Assembly (NCBI GenBank): GCA_028277745.1
Contig: JANQFR010000075.1
Span: 1 to 64,000 of the forward strand
DNA from: Phycisphaeraceae bacterium
GTDB lineage: Bacteria > Planctomycetota > Phycisphaerae > Phycisphaerales > Phycisphaeraceae
Length of the DNA stretch: 64,000 bases
Direction: 5' to 3'
Shown piece by piece: positions 25,989 through 33,909 of the stretch (its first letter is position 1; each line of letters begins with the position of its first letter). Made by a program: the position numbers and the translations under genes. Below the pieces are notes generated by a model that was not told the DNA's origin, did no database searches, and saw nothing but the letters and a program-made list of their open reading frames with translations.

Positions 25989-27797
25989 ATGACCCCCGAA
26001 AACGAGCCGATGGACCGCCGGGAGTGGCTATTCAACGCATCTTCACAAGAGCGCCGCAAGGCGGAAGCGGAAGGAGGGGAAGGTGAGGGCCTCACGGCAA
26101 GCCCGACCGAGGACGCCTGGCGCCCCGCCGACGGGGACGCCGCGGGCGGGAGCGATCACGGCGGTCAAGGCGCGGCTGACCCCGACCCGACGGACGACCA
26201 CGAGATGGTGTACCGCATCCGGGGCGTGCGTCATCGACTGGAGGTCTGGCCGTCGCGTTACCAGGTGCGGATCGCCGACGAATGGGTTGATCTGACGCCG
26301 ACGGAGATGCGGGTGTTGACGCTCCTGGTCGACCAGCCCGGCCGGACGTGGAAGCGGGCCGCGCTGGTGCGGGCATGTCACGGGGGATACACGCCGATCG
26401 CGGATCGCTCGGTGGACTTTATCGTGCATCGCCTGCGGCAGAAAGCGGGGGCGTTGGGCGCGATGATCCAGACGGTGCGCGGCTCGGGCTACATGTTCAA
26501 TCCGAATCGGGCGCGGGTGGTGCGCACGATCCCGTGCTGGATCGGCCTTGCCTGGCTCATCGGGTTGTTCGGGGCGATCCGGAACATGCGGGCGGGGCGG
26601 TCAGGGGTCGCCGTAGGCGCGGCGCAGGCCGGCGGCGCCAAGTGGTTGATCGGGGGCGGATGCGTGGCGGGGGCGGCGGCGGTGATCGCTGTCACGATGA
26701 GCGCACGCCAGGTGTGGTGGCCCACGCCCCGCGCCGAATTGCTGGCGGTCGGAGAGTTGCCCAACCAGACGAACGCTCCGCGGCAAGCCGGAGCGACGCC
26801 TGGTTCGGTGGGCGGGTTTTCGGGGATCAGCCGCCTGCGGGGCTCGGAGTACCTGGTGGTTTCCGATGCGCCCCGCGAGGAGTCCGCCGCCGACGGTCCG
26901 GCTCAGATGCACCGGGTGAATCTCTCCTATGACGCGGACGCGGAAACGCTGCGGGCGGAGTTGCTCGGGTCGGTCACGTTACGCGATGAAGCCGGCGAAG
27001 CCTTGGTGGTCGCGCCGCTGCGTTTTAGTTCGCAAAGCCAGCCTCACCGACGCCAGGTCGACCCCGAGGGCGTGGCGGTCACGCACGAAGGCCGGGTCTG
27101 GGTCGTCGAGGGGTACCATCAGGCGTTGTTGGAGTTCGATCTCGACGGGCGGCTGGTGCACCGCCGCAAGGCGCCGGAGAAGTTTCACACCACGCTGGGG
27201 CCCCGGGAGCCGTTCCGGCCGTTCCACGCCCAATCGGGCGTTTTACCCTTACGCGGATTCAGCGGCGTCTCTTTGAGCCCCGACGGGCGCAGCTTGTTCG
27301 CCGTCACCGAGGCCCCGCTCGCCCAGGACGGCGGGATGACGGGCATGAGCCTGCGGGTGGCGCAATTCGAGTTCATCACCGGCCGGGTGCGCGAATTCGT
27401 TTACCCGCTCAACGCGCCCGACAATCTGATCACCGACGTGCTGGCGATCGACGATCACACGATCTGGGTGATCGAACGAGATCAAAGCACTTACGAGGGC
27501 TACCGATTCGCCAAGGTGATCGAGGCCGACCTGGGCTCGGCTTCCGATGTCGGGCAGGTCGAAGCGTTGCCGGACACCTATCCGCCCAACCTGCTCGTCC
27601 CGCTGCGCACGTCAGAAGTCATCTGCCTGCACACGGCCTGGGCGTCACGTTTCCCCGGCCGCGAACTGCCCCATTTTCAAGGCCTGACCCTCGGCCCCGA
27701 GCTGCCCGACGGCCGACGCTTGCTGTTCCTGGCGGCGGACAACGACCACGCATCAGGCGCCCCCAACTGTTTCGCCGCGTTCGCGGTCAACCCTTAG
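25989..27797 (+). CDS. Membrane-linked winged-helix regulator fused to a phytase-like beta-propeller domain
   Basis: Counted from the ATG at 25989 (602 residues): an acidic, low-complexity N-terminus (1-70), an OmpR/PhoB-type winged helix (about 90-171; LTPTEMRVLTLLVDQPGRTW and IADRSVDFIVHRLRQKAG, ending TVRGSGYMF), two hydrophobic segments (181-197 and 219-237), then a phytase-like esterase domain (about 275-602; GFSGISRL, DPEGVAV, GFSGVSLSPDGRSLFAVTEA). There is no receiver domain. The layout resembles ToxR/CadC-type membrane one-component regulators, but with a propeller as the second domain. Whether the propeller is outside depends on whether one or both hydrophobic segments cross the membrane. 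The ATG at 25971 is an alternative. Confidence 0.75.
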   Translation: MTPENEPMDRREWLFNASSQERRKAEAEGGEGEGLTASPTEDAWRPADGDAAGGSDHGGQGAADPDPTDDHEMVYRIRGVRHRLEVWPSRYQVRIADEWVDLTPTEMRVLTLLVDQPGRTWKRAALVRACHGGYTPIADRSVDFIVHRLRQKAGALGAMIQTVRGSGYMFNPNRARVVRTIPCWIGLAWLIGLFGAIRNMRAGRSGVAVGAAQAGGAKWLIGGGCVAGAAAVIAVTMSARQVWWPTPRAELLAVGELPNQTNAPRQAGATPGSVGGFSGISRLRGSEYLVVSDAPREESAADGPAQMHRVNLSYDADAETLRAELLGSVTLRDEAGEALVVAPLRFSSQSQPHRRQVDPEGVAVTHEGRVWVVEGYHQALLEFDLDGRLVHRRKAPEKFHTTLGPREPFRPFHAQSGVLPLRGFSGVSLSPDGRSLFAVTEAPLAQDGGMTGMSLRVAQFEFITGRVREFVYPLNAPDNLITDVLAIDDHTIWVIERDQSTYEGYRFAKVIEADLGSASDVGQVEALPDTYPPNLLVPLRTSEVICLHTAWASRFPGRELPHFQGLTLGPELPDGRRLLFLAADNDHASGAPNCFAAFAVNP

Positions 27798-27846
27798 CGA
27801 GCGAACGCGGGACGCTCCCGGTCGCTTTAGAACACCTCCCTCAAGC

Positions 27847-27863
27847 CCCGCATACGTTGCGGG
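27847..27863. terminator. Bidirectional terminator-like hairpin, family D
   Basis: A CCCGCA/TGCGGG stem with a 5-nt loop sits between the convergent regulator-fusion and permease genes. Its sequence is close to the hairpin at 20802. Confidence 0.5.
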
Positions 27864-27919
27864 ACTCCGGCGCTCTCGACGCTTGCGTTTTTCTTGTGAC
27901 GTGTCTTCGGGCGCATGGA

Positions 27920-29209
27920 TCAGTCGTGGCGCAGCGCCACGATCGGGTCCTGGCGTGACGCCTGCACCGCGGGGTAGAGCCCAAAGATGATCCCGACCGC
28001 CGTCGCCACGAGGAAGCTCACCACGATCGACCACGTGGTGACCTGCGGCTTCTCCAGCGCCTCAAAGAACCGGTGCATGACCGCCAACGCCCCGGCGCCG
28101 CTGAGCCCGACCGCCACCCCGATCAGCCCGCCGATGCCCGAAAGCACCGTGGTCTCCACCAGGAACTGGGCGACGATGTGCCGCCGCGTCGCCCCCAGCG
28201 CCCGGCGGATGCCGATCTCGCGCGTCCGCTCGGTCACCGACGCCAGCATGATGTTCATGATCCCGATCCCGCCGACCAGCAGCGAGATGGACGCGATGGC
28301 GATCATCAACGCGTTGAACATCGCCTGGGTCCGCTCCGCCTGGCGCAACAACTCGAGCGGCACGATCGTGGTCACGTCCTCCTGCTCGGCGTGTTCGGTC
28401 TCGATCAGCCGGTCGATCTGATCCGCCACGTCGACCACGTAGTCTTCCGAGGGGGTCTGGATGATTAACTCGCTGATCTCCACCTTGGACGCCTCGAACG
28501 CGCCGGTCTGCCGGGCGGCGCGCACGTCGCCGAACCGGGAGATGGCGGCGGGCAGCGGGATGTGGATATCGAAATTCAGGTCGCGCCCGACCAGCGCCGA
28601 GCCGGACCCGCCCGCCAGGCCGATCCGACGGAGCACGCCGATGACCTGGTACGCCTGGTCATCGACCATGATCCGGCCGGCCAGCGGATCGCTCAGCGGG
28701 AACAGCCGCTCGGCCATCTCGGCGCCGATCACCGCGACGTTATCCAGCCGCTGCATGTCGGCGTCGCTCAGGTAACGGCCCCGTTCGATCACCAGCGACG
28801 CGACCGCCAACAGATCGGGCGTCGTCCCGAACACCGCGCCCGGCGCGGTGTGGAGCCCGTTATACACCTGGTTGCCCACCTGCTTGAGCGGCACGATCTT
28901 TTCGACCGGGCGGACCGTCTGCTGGATCCGACGCAGGTCCCGCCGCAGGAGGCCGTACTGGCTCATCCGTTCGTTGCCCTGCGCCGCCGAGTTCGAGGCC
29001 GGCGGCTTGATCGACCGCACGATGATGTTCGTCGCGCCCAGTTCGCGGATGTCCGCCAGCGCCTTCTGCTTGTTCCCCTCTCCGATCGACACCATGGTGA
29101 TCACCGCCGCGACGCCGAAGATGATCCCCAGCGCCGTCAACAGCGACCGCAGCTTGTGCAACATCAGGTTCGAGAGGCCCAGCCGTAGTGTCTCAAGCAG
29201 AAACGTCAT
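27920..29209 (-). CDS. MacB/FtsX-type ABC transporter permease
   Basis: The 429-residue protein has the MacB architecture: one N-terminal membrane helix (LLTALGIIFGVAAVITMV), a large periplasmic region (about 45-300) and three C-terminal helices, including the conserved IGIMNIMLASVTERTREIGIRRALGATRRHI segment in outline. It would work with a separate ATPase and often a membrane-fusion protein to move substrates from the periplasm outward. No ATPase is next to it here; the nearest fusion-type protein is at 41836, which is too far to pair with confidence. Substrate unknown. Confidence 0.9.
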   Translation of the reverse strand: MTFLLETLRLGLSNLMLHKLRSLLTALGIIFGVAAVITMVSIGEGNKQKALADIRELGATNIIVRSIKPPASNSAAQGNERMSQYGLLRRDLRRIQQTVRPVEKIVPLKQVGNQVYNGLHTAPGAVFGTTPDLLAVASLVIERGRYLSDADMQRLDNVAVIGAEMAERLFPLSDPLAGRIMVDDQAYQVIGVLRRIGLAGGSGSALVGRDLNFDIHIPLPAAISRFGDVRAARQTGAFEASKVEISELIIQTPSEDYVVDVADQIDRLIETEHAEQEDVTTIVPLELLRQAERTQAMFNALMIAIASISLLVGGIGIMNIMLASVTERTREIGIRRALGATRRHIVAQFLVETTVLSGIGGLIGVAVGLSGAGALAVMHRFFEALEKPQVTTWSIVVSFLVATAVGIIFGLYPAVQASRQDPIVALRHD

Positions 29210-29255
29210 GATCCATCACAAACCGCCAGGCGCCGGGCGCCCGCAGCCTCTCGCC

Positions 29256-29459
29256 TCACCCCCGACAATCCGGGACGCCGTCCTCATCAAGCGGCCGCGC
29301 CTCGGCCACATCGTCCCGGTCGATCAGGACCCCGTCCACGATGTACCCCTCGTCGACCACCTCCTCCACGCGGTGAAAGCAGCGATCCGTGTGTCGCCGG
29401 ATCGCGAGGCGGGGGTCGTCGTCCGTGTCGCGGTCGGGTTGGGTGTGGTAATCTGGCAT
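29256..29459 (-). CDS. Small acidic hypothetical protein
   Basis: This 67-residue frame is rich in Asp and Arg (DRDTDDDPRLAIRRHTDR; VDGVLIDRDDVAEARPLDED). It is divergent from the next gene. There is no recognised family; it is included because the frame is clean and fills an otherwise empty spacer. Confidence 0.4.
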   Translation of the reverse strand: MPDYHTQPDRDTDDDPRLAIRRHTDRCFHRVEEVVDEGYIVDGVLIDRDDVAEARPLDEDGVPDCRG

Positions 29460-29512
29460 CGGCGTCCCCCTATTGTAGCGGCCGCCGCCCCCTTGGACCG
29501 GACCCGCCCGCC

Positions 29513-29803
29513 ATGCCCGAGATCGAAGTCGGCGAAGAACAGGAAGGCCCCAACTGCTGGTCGTATGACGTGACCGTCTTCGACGGCGGCCGGACCCACC
29601 GGTACGCCGTCACGCTCTCCTGGTCCGACTACGACCTCTGGTCCGGCGGCTCGGCCCCGCCCTCCAAGGTCATCGAACGCGCCTTCCTCTTCCTGCTCGA
29701 CAATGAACCGCCCACCGCCATCATGAGCAAATTCGACTGCTCCGTCATCCGCCGCTACTTCCCCGAGGTTGACGCGTGGATGAAGAAACGGGGGGCAGGG
29801 TAG
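29513..29803 (+). CDS. Conserved hypothetical protein, 96 residues
   Basis: The small soluble protein has a beta-rich start (WSYDVTVFDGGRTHRYAVTLSWSDYDLW) and ends FPEVDAWMKK. I recall similar short proteins as conserved unknowns. It is followed by a short-unit inverted array at its stop codon. Confidence 0.55.
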   Translation: MPEIEVGEEQEGPNCWSYDVTVFDGGRTHRYAVTLSWSDYDLWSGGSAPPSKVIERAFLFLLDNEPPTAIMSKFDCSVIRRYFPEVDAWMKKRGAG

Positions 29804-29940
29804 CTGTAAAAAGCGTAAAAGTCCGGCATGATGTTGAAGACAAAAATCGGCCTGCACGCGCGGGTGTTACTCTTTTGATTCAGAATCATTCTTCCGTTTC
29901 TTCTCTTTTCTTTGACGCTTTTTGCACCTTTTTACGGCTA
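29801..29940. repeat. Inverted short-unit array (GTAAAAA type)
   Basis: The left arm TAGCTGTAAAAAGCGTAAAAG (29801-29821) recurs inverted and extended at 29910-29940, with an 8-10-nt unit of the form GYGTAAAAA. The spacer is about 88 nt. The left arm overlaps the stop codon of the preceding gene. Confidence 0.6.
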
Positions 29941-29969
29941 TCCTAAACCGATCTTCCCGGAGCCCCGCC

Positions 29970-30395
29970 ATGACCCCGACCGACCGCAGCCACCTGAACA
30001 TCCTCGGCATCCTTTACTACGTCTTCGGCGGCCTGGGCCTGGCCGGCACGGTGCTGGGCGGCGGCGCCTACGCCGCCCTCGGCGCCGTGATGGCGGTCAA
30101 CCCCGAGGCGTTTAACGATCAGAACCAGTCGCCCGACACCATCGCATTCATCGGCCTGATGATCCTGATCGGCGCGGGCGTGGTGATCGTGCTGGGCGTC
30201 CTGGTCTCGACCCTGTACTTCTTCACCGGCGGCGGGCTGCGGAGTCAGAAGCGTTTCACCCTCTGCGTCATCACCGCCGCCCTCGCTTGCCTGAGCGTTC
30301 CGCTGGGCACGATCCTGGGCGTGTTCACGTTTGTCGTGATCTTCCGCCCGCAGGTCAAGGCGGCGTTTCAGGGCAACGCCGACGCCGGCGTATAA
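29970..30395 (+). CDS. Small multi-pass membrane protein
   Basis: The 141-residue protein has about four hydrophobic segments: 10-38, 58-82, and two near 96-130. Its opening (DRSHLNILGILYYVFGGLG) is a pattern I have seen in planctomycete membrane proteins of unknown role. The ATG at 29970 is taken because the conserved sequence starts there; the upstream extension overlaps the inverted repeat. Confidence 0.6.
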   Translation: MTPTDRSHLNILGILYYVFGGLGLAGTVLGGGAYAALGAVMAVNPEAFNDQNQSPDTIAFIGLMILIGAGVVIVLGVLVSTLYFFTGGGLRSQKRFTLCVITAALACLSVPLGTILGVFTFVVIFRPQVKAAFQGNADAGV

Positions 30396-30427
30396 AGCGC
30401 GGGGCGGTCCCGCCGCCGAACGGATGG

Positions 30428-31768
30428 CTATTCTGTCGCCGCGGGCAACTCGGGGCGCGGTTCGATCTGGGGCAGCTCGCCCGGCCCCGGCAACGGCTTG
30501 CCGCTGTCGGCGCCCAGCTCGCTGAACTTCCGGGCGCTGACCAGCACCCGGGAATCGATGCTTTTGATGGTCTTGTTGTATTGATCGACCGACTGGTTGA
30601 GCGCCTTGCCCAGCCGCGACATGTGGTTCACCAGCGTGCCCAGCCGCGCGTGAAGCTCCACCCCCAGATCGCGGACCCGCTGGGCGTTCTCGGCCAGCTT
30701 CTGCTCCCGCCAGCCCAGCTCCACCGCCTTGAGCAGCGCGATCAGCGTGGACGGCGTCGCGATCACCACGCCCTTGGTCATCGCCTGTTCGAGCAGCATC
30801 GGCTTCTGCTGGACCGCGGGTTGGAGGAAGCTGTCGCCCGGGATGAACAGCACCACGAAGTCCGCCGAGCGGAAGCGGTCCTGGTACCGCTTCGACGCCA
30901 GCTTGCCGACCTGGGTCTCGATCTGGCCCAGGTGCTGGTCGAAGTACTGCTCGCGCTCGGCGTCGTCGTCGGCCTCGATGGCGGAGAGGTAGGCGTCGAT
31001 CGGGGTCTTCGCGTCGATCACGATCTGCCGGTGCGAGGGCAGGTGGACGATCATGTCGGGCCGCTGCACCTCGCCGTCGGCGGCGGCGTCGACCTGCTCG
31101 GTGAAGTCGCAGTGGTCGATCATGCCCGCCAGCTCCGCCACCCGGCGCAGCTGCATCTCGCCCCACCGCCCACGGACCTCGGGGCGGCGCAGCGCCTTGG
31201 CCAGGTTGGCGGTGGTGTCGCGCAGCGACCGCTGGTCGTCGATCATCCGTCCCAGCTGCTCACGCAGGGCGCGGTAGGCGCCTTCCCGCTGCTTCTCGAT
31301 CTCGCTAACGGCCTTGCCCGTCTGATCCAGCCTCTCCTTGATCGGGTCGACCAGGGACTTGATCGCCTGCTCCCGCTGCTTGAGCTGGGCCGCGGCGTCC
31401 TTCTGCTCCGACTCGAAGCTCTTGCGGGCGAGTTGGAGGAACTGCTCGTTGGCCTTCTTCAACGCGTCGCCCGCCAGGGCCTCGAACGATTCGCGCGACT
31501 GCTTCTGGATCAGATCGAACTGCTTTTCAAGCTGACGCTTGGTCTCCTGCACGACCGCGGCTTCGCGCTCGGCCTTGGCGAACTCGAAACGCAGGTCAGC
31601 CAGCTCCTTCTGGAGGGCGTGATGCTGCTGGTCGGCGACGCCGAGGTCGCGCATCAACCGATCGGCGTCGTTTCGGGACGCGCGGAGATTGGCGTAGAGC
31701 CAGGCGATGATCACCAGCGCGGCGACCAACAACCCTGCGGTCAACACGAACAACGTGGGCCAGAACAT
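30428..31768 (-). CDS. rmuC: DNA recombination protein RmuC
   Basis: The 446-residue protein has one N-terminal membrane helix (about 4-24), a coiled-coil (about 30-180), and the RmuC nuclease-like core with RGRWGEMQLRRVAELAGM, RPDMIVHLPSHRQIVIDAKTPIDAYL and TLIALLKAVELGWREQKLAENA. RmuC limits recombination at inverted repeats, which is worth noting in a genome rich in short palindromes. A Pro-rich tail ends the protein. TACAAT on the minus strand just upstream of the start may be the -10 box. Confidence 0.93.
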   Translation of the reverse strand: MFWPTLFVLTAGLLVAALVIIAWLYANLRASRNDADRLMRDLGVADQQHHALQKELADLRFEFAKAEREAAVVQETKRQLEKQFDLIQKQSRESFEALAGDALKKANEQFLQLARKSFESEQKDAAAQLKQREQAIKSLVDPIKERLDQTGKAVSEIEKQREGAYRALREQLGRMIDDQRSLRDTTANLAKALRRPEVRGRWGEMQLRRVAELAGMIDHCDFTEQVDAAADGEVQRPDMIVHLPSHRQIVIDAKTPIDAYLSAIEADDDAEREQYFDQHLGQIETQVGKLASKRYQDRFRSADFVVLFIPGDSFLQPAVQQKPMLLEQAMTKGVVIATPSTLIALLKAVELGWREQKLAENAQRVRDLGVELHARLGTLVNHMSRLGKALNQSVDQYNKTIKSIDSRVLVSARKFSELGADSGKPLPGPGELPQIEPRPELPAATE

Positions 31769-31790
31769 CGATGGATTGTAACAGTCCCCG

Positions 31791-31840
31791 CCGACGGGCT
31801 ACGCCCGGCCGGCCCGGGGCCGCGTCGCGGCCCGGCTTTT
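31791..31840. repeat. Dispersed double-hairpin repeat, family B copy 3
   Basis: A degenerate copy: GGGCTACGCCC plus GGGCCGC-GTC-GCGGCCC and the terminal CGGCT. It lies between two minus-strand genes, so it may be a terminator of the hypothetical gene upstream. Confidence 0.6.
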
Positions 31841-31850
31841 ATGAAAAACG

Positions 31851-32165
31851 TCACGCCTCGATATCGAGGTGCTGATAGAGCGGCGCCTCGGGAGGCGACG
31901 GGTCGGCGGGCTCCTCGGCGGGCGGGTCGGCCGGGGCCGGCGGACCGTAGAGCCGCTCGTAGCCGGGCGCCTGACGGTCCGGCAGTTCCCCGTCGGAATC
32001 TTCGGTCTGCTCGGGGGCGTAGACCCGTTCCTCGAACAACTCGGCCTGGTCCTGGGCGCGGCGGGCTGCCTCGCCGCGGCGGCTGTCCTGCGCGCGGCCG
32101 ACCTGCTGGGCGTTCTGCGCCGTCTGAGCCACCCCTGCCGCGATGCCCGTGCCGATCGTGCTCAT
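31851..32165 (-). CDS. Hypothetical protein with Pro-rich C-terminus
   Basis: The 104-residue protein begins MSTIGTGIAAGVAQTAQNAQQV, a helical start I recall from Phycisphaerae-type proteins, followed by a basic/acidic helix and a Pro-rich tail ending PLYQHLDIEA. Function unknown. It sits where rplK usually follows nusG. Confidence 0.55.
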   Translation of the reverse strand: MSTIGTGIAAGVAQTAQNAQQVGRAQDSRRGEAARRAQDQAELFEERVYAPEQTEDSDGELPDRQAPGYERLYGPPAPADPPAEEPADPSPPEAPLYQHLDIEA

Positions 32166-32260
32166 CTCACGGTGTATCGGCAAAGCCCGGCCGTGACATG
32201 AGGGATCGGGGTTATCACCGTTTCAACCACGGTTTTATCGGTCGTCGACCCCGGGAAAGG

Positions 32261-32899
32261 CTATTCCTCGAACTTCTCGACGAGCCAGTATTCGAGCTCA
32301 ACCGGCGTGGCCCGGCCGAAAATGGTGACGATCACGCGGACCTTGCCCTGGTCGGGCAGCAGCTCGTCGATTGTGCCCTCCATGTTCTCGAACGGGCCGT
32401 CGTTGATCTTGACGTGGTCGCCCTTCTGGAACTCCATCTTGACCTCGGGCTGCTCCTCGGCGGGCTTGGAGGCCATGAGCATCTTCTCGATCTCGGGGAT
32501 CGACATCGGCGACGGCCGGCCCGCGGTGCCGATGAAGTCGCCCACGCCGGTGGTCTCCTTGATCAGGAAGAACACGTCCTGGGGGATGCGGCCGTCGTCT
32601 TCGAGCTTCATCTCGACGAACACGTAGCCGGGGTAGAGCTTCTTCTCGACGATCTTCTGCTTGCCGGCCTTGATGGTCTTTTCCTTCTCGGTCGGCACGA
32701 GGATCCGGTTCACGTAGTGCTCGAATCCCTCGATCTTGATCTTGCGGAGCAGGGTCTGGCGGACCGAGTCCTCCTTGTTGGAGGCGACGCGGAGCACGAA
32801 CCAGTTCATCCCTGGATAAACCAGCGGTTCATCTTCTTCAGTCATCGGGTCTGTCTCCGCGGCTTCAACCTGCGGCTGGGTGATCGGTTCGTCGGACAT
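32261..32899 (-). CDS. nusG: Transcription termination/antitermination protein NusG
   Basis: The 212-residue protein has an acidic N-terminal extension (1-30), the NGN domain (WFVLRVASNKEDSVRQTL, then KLYPGYVFVEM) and a KOW motif (GDHVKINDGPFENMEGTIDEL). It binds RNA polymerase and acts in elongation, termination and coupling to ribosomes. The start at 32899 follows from the NGN domain; the frame's upstream part is overlap with secE. It is downstream of secE, which is the canonical order, but no rplK follows. Confidence 0.96.
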   Translation of the reverse strand: MSDEPITQPQVEAAETDPMTEEDEPLVYPGMNWFVLRVASNKEDSVRQTLLRKIKIEGFEHYVNRILVPTEKEKTIKAGKQKIVEKKLYPGYVFVEMKLEDDGRIPQDVFFLIKETTGVGDFIGTAGRPSPMSIPEIEKMLMASKPAEEQPEVKMEFQKGDHVKINDGPFENMEGTIDELLPDQGKVRVIVTIFGRATPVELEYWLVEKFEE

Positions 32900-32937
32900 G
32901 ATGGATTTCCTGTGAACGCGTCGGTGAAAGCGTCCGG

Positions 32938-33342
32938 CTAAGCGGTTTCGAGGATGTTCACCAACTGGAAGAAGTAAGCAAAGATGATGTTGACGACCCA
33001 GAGCAGCGCCGCGATCATCAGCGTGCCGGCGATGACGACCCAGGTCGACCCGATGATCTCCTTGCGGGAGGGCCAGTTGACCTTCTTCATCTCCGCCTCG
33101 GTCGCGATCATGAAGTCGACGATCCGGGCCTTGCGGCCGATGAGCCACCACGTCAGCAGGCCGAAGCCGACGATCATCGCCACGGCCATGCCGCCCTGGT
33201 AGTAGACGGTGTCGTCCGTGAACCAAACTTCGAACTGCCCCCAGAGCCAGCCGACGCCGGCAAGGACGAGGGCGCCGATGCCGATCGCACTGAGCATGCG
33301 GGTCCAGTAGCCTTGTCCCGATTTGTAGATAGGAAGCGCCAT
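32938..33342 (-). CDS. secE: Preprotein translocase subunit SecE
   Basis: The protein (134 residues) has three hydrophobic segments. The last two-thirds match SecE: EMKKVNWPSRKEIIGSTWVVI, then a final membrane helix. SecE holds SecY in the membrane-embedded protein-conducting channel. The two extra N-terminal helices are longer than the minimal single-helix form. It lies between tRNA-Trp and nusG, as in many bacteria. Confidence 0.95.
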   Translation of the reverse strand: MALPIYKSGQGYWTRMLSAIGIGALVLAGVGWLWGQFEVWFTDDTVYYQGGMAVAMIVGFGLLTWWLIGRKARIVDFMIATEAEMKKVNWPSRKEIIGSTWVVIAGTLMIAALLWVVNIIFAYFFQLVNILETA

Positions 33343-33395
33343 AAGGGTCTCACCAAGGGGGCGAAAGGCCGCGAAGCGCGGCGAGGAAAACGCAA

Positions 33396-33468
<73 letters not shown>

Positions 33469-33657
33469 AGCGCCCTAATGATAAGCCCCCCGGGGTTCGG
33501 GGGGCGAGCACTTATTAGACACGACTTGGGGGCGTGGGTCAAGGTGGAATGGGGAGCCCGACGAGGTGTCGTTTAGCGGCGGCCCGCAAGGCGGCGGGTT
33601 CCTGTCGCGGGAGCAACAGATGCACATGCCCGACTGAACAGCCGCTCCACCGTGGTC

Positions 33658-33837
33658 TTATTTACGCTTGATCTTGTGGAGGGTGTGTTTACGGAGGCGA
33701 GGGCTGTACTTTTTGAGGCCGGCCTTGAGCTTCTCGGGCATGCCGCCCTTGACGTTGACCGGGGTGCGGTAGTTGAGGTCGCCGCACTCGGTGCACTGGA
33801 GCCAGACGTATTCGACGGCATCGGCTTTCTTGGCCAT
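33658..33837 (-). CDS. rpmG: 50S ribosomal protein L33
   Basis: The 59-residue protein is L33 by its start ([17 protein letters not shown]) and its end RKHTLHK. It has the first CxxC (Cys15, Cys18) but the second pair, usually CPxC before RKHT, reads SPRL. The zinc knuckle is therefore broken. It lies between tuf and tRNA-Trp, the usual place. The frame was too short to stand out beside overlapping longer shadows. Confidence 0.92.
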   Translation of the reverse strand: MAKKADAVEYVWLQCTECGDLNYRTPVNVKGGMPEKLKAGLKKYSPRLRKHTLHKIKRK

Positions 33838-33909
33838 GGTCGTTCTCCGGAGGGAAAAGAAGCCCCGGGCTTCCGCCCGGGGCTACTGGATCGCGGTGGG
33901 GGCTGAAAG

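Noticed and set aside
30287..32941. A long plus-strand frame of 884 codons
   Set aside because: It spans three separate minus-strand genes (rmuC, a small gene and nusG) and has no motif.
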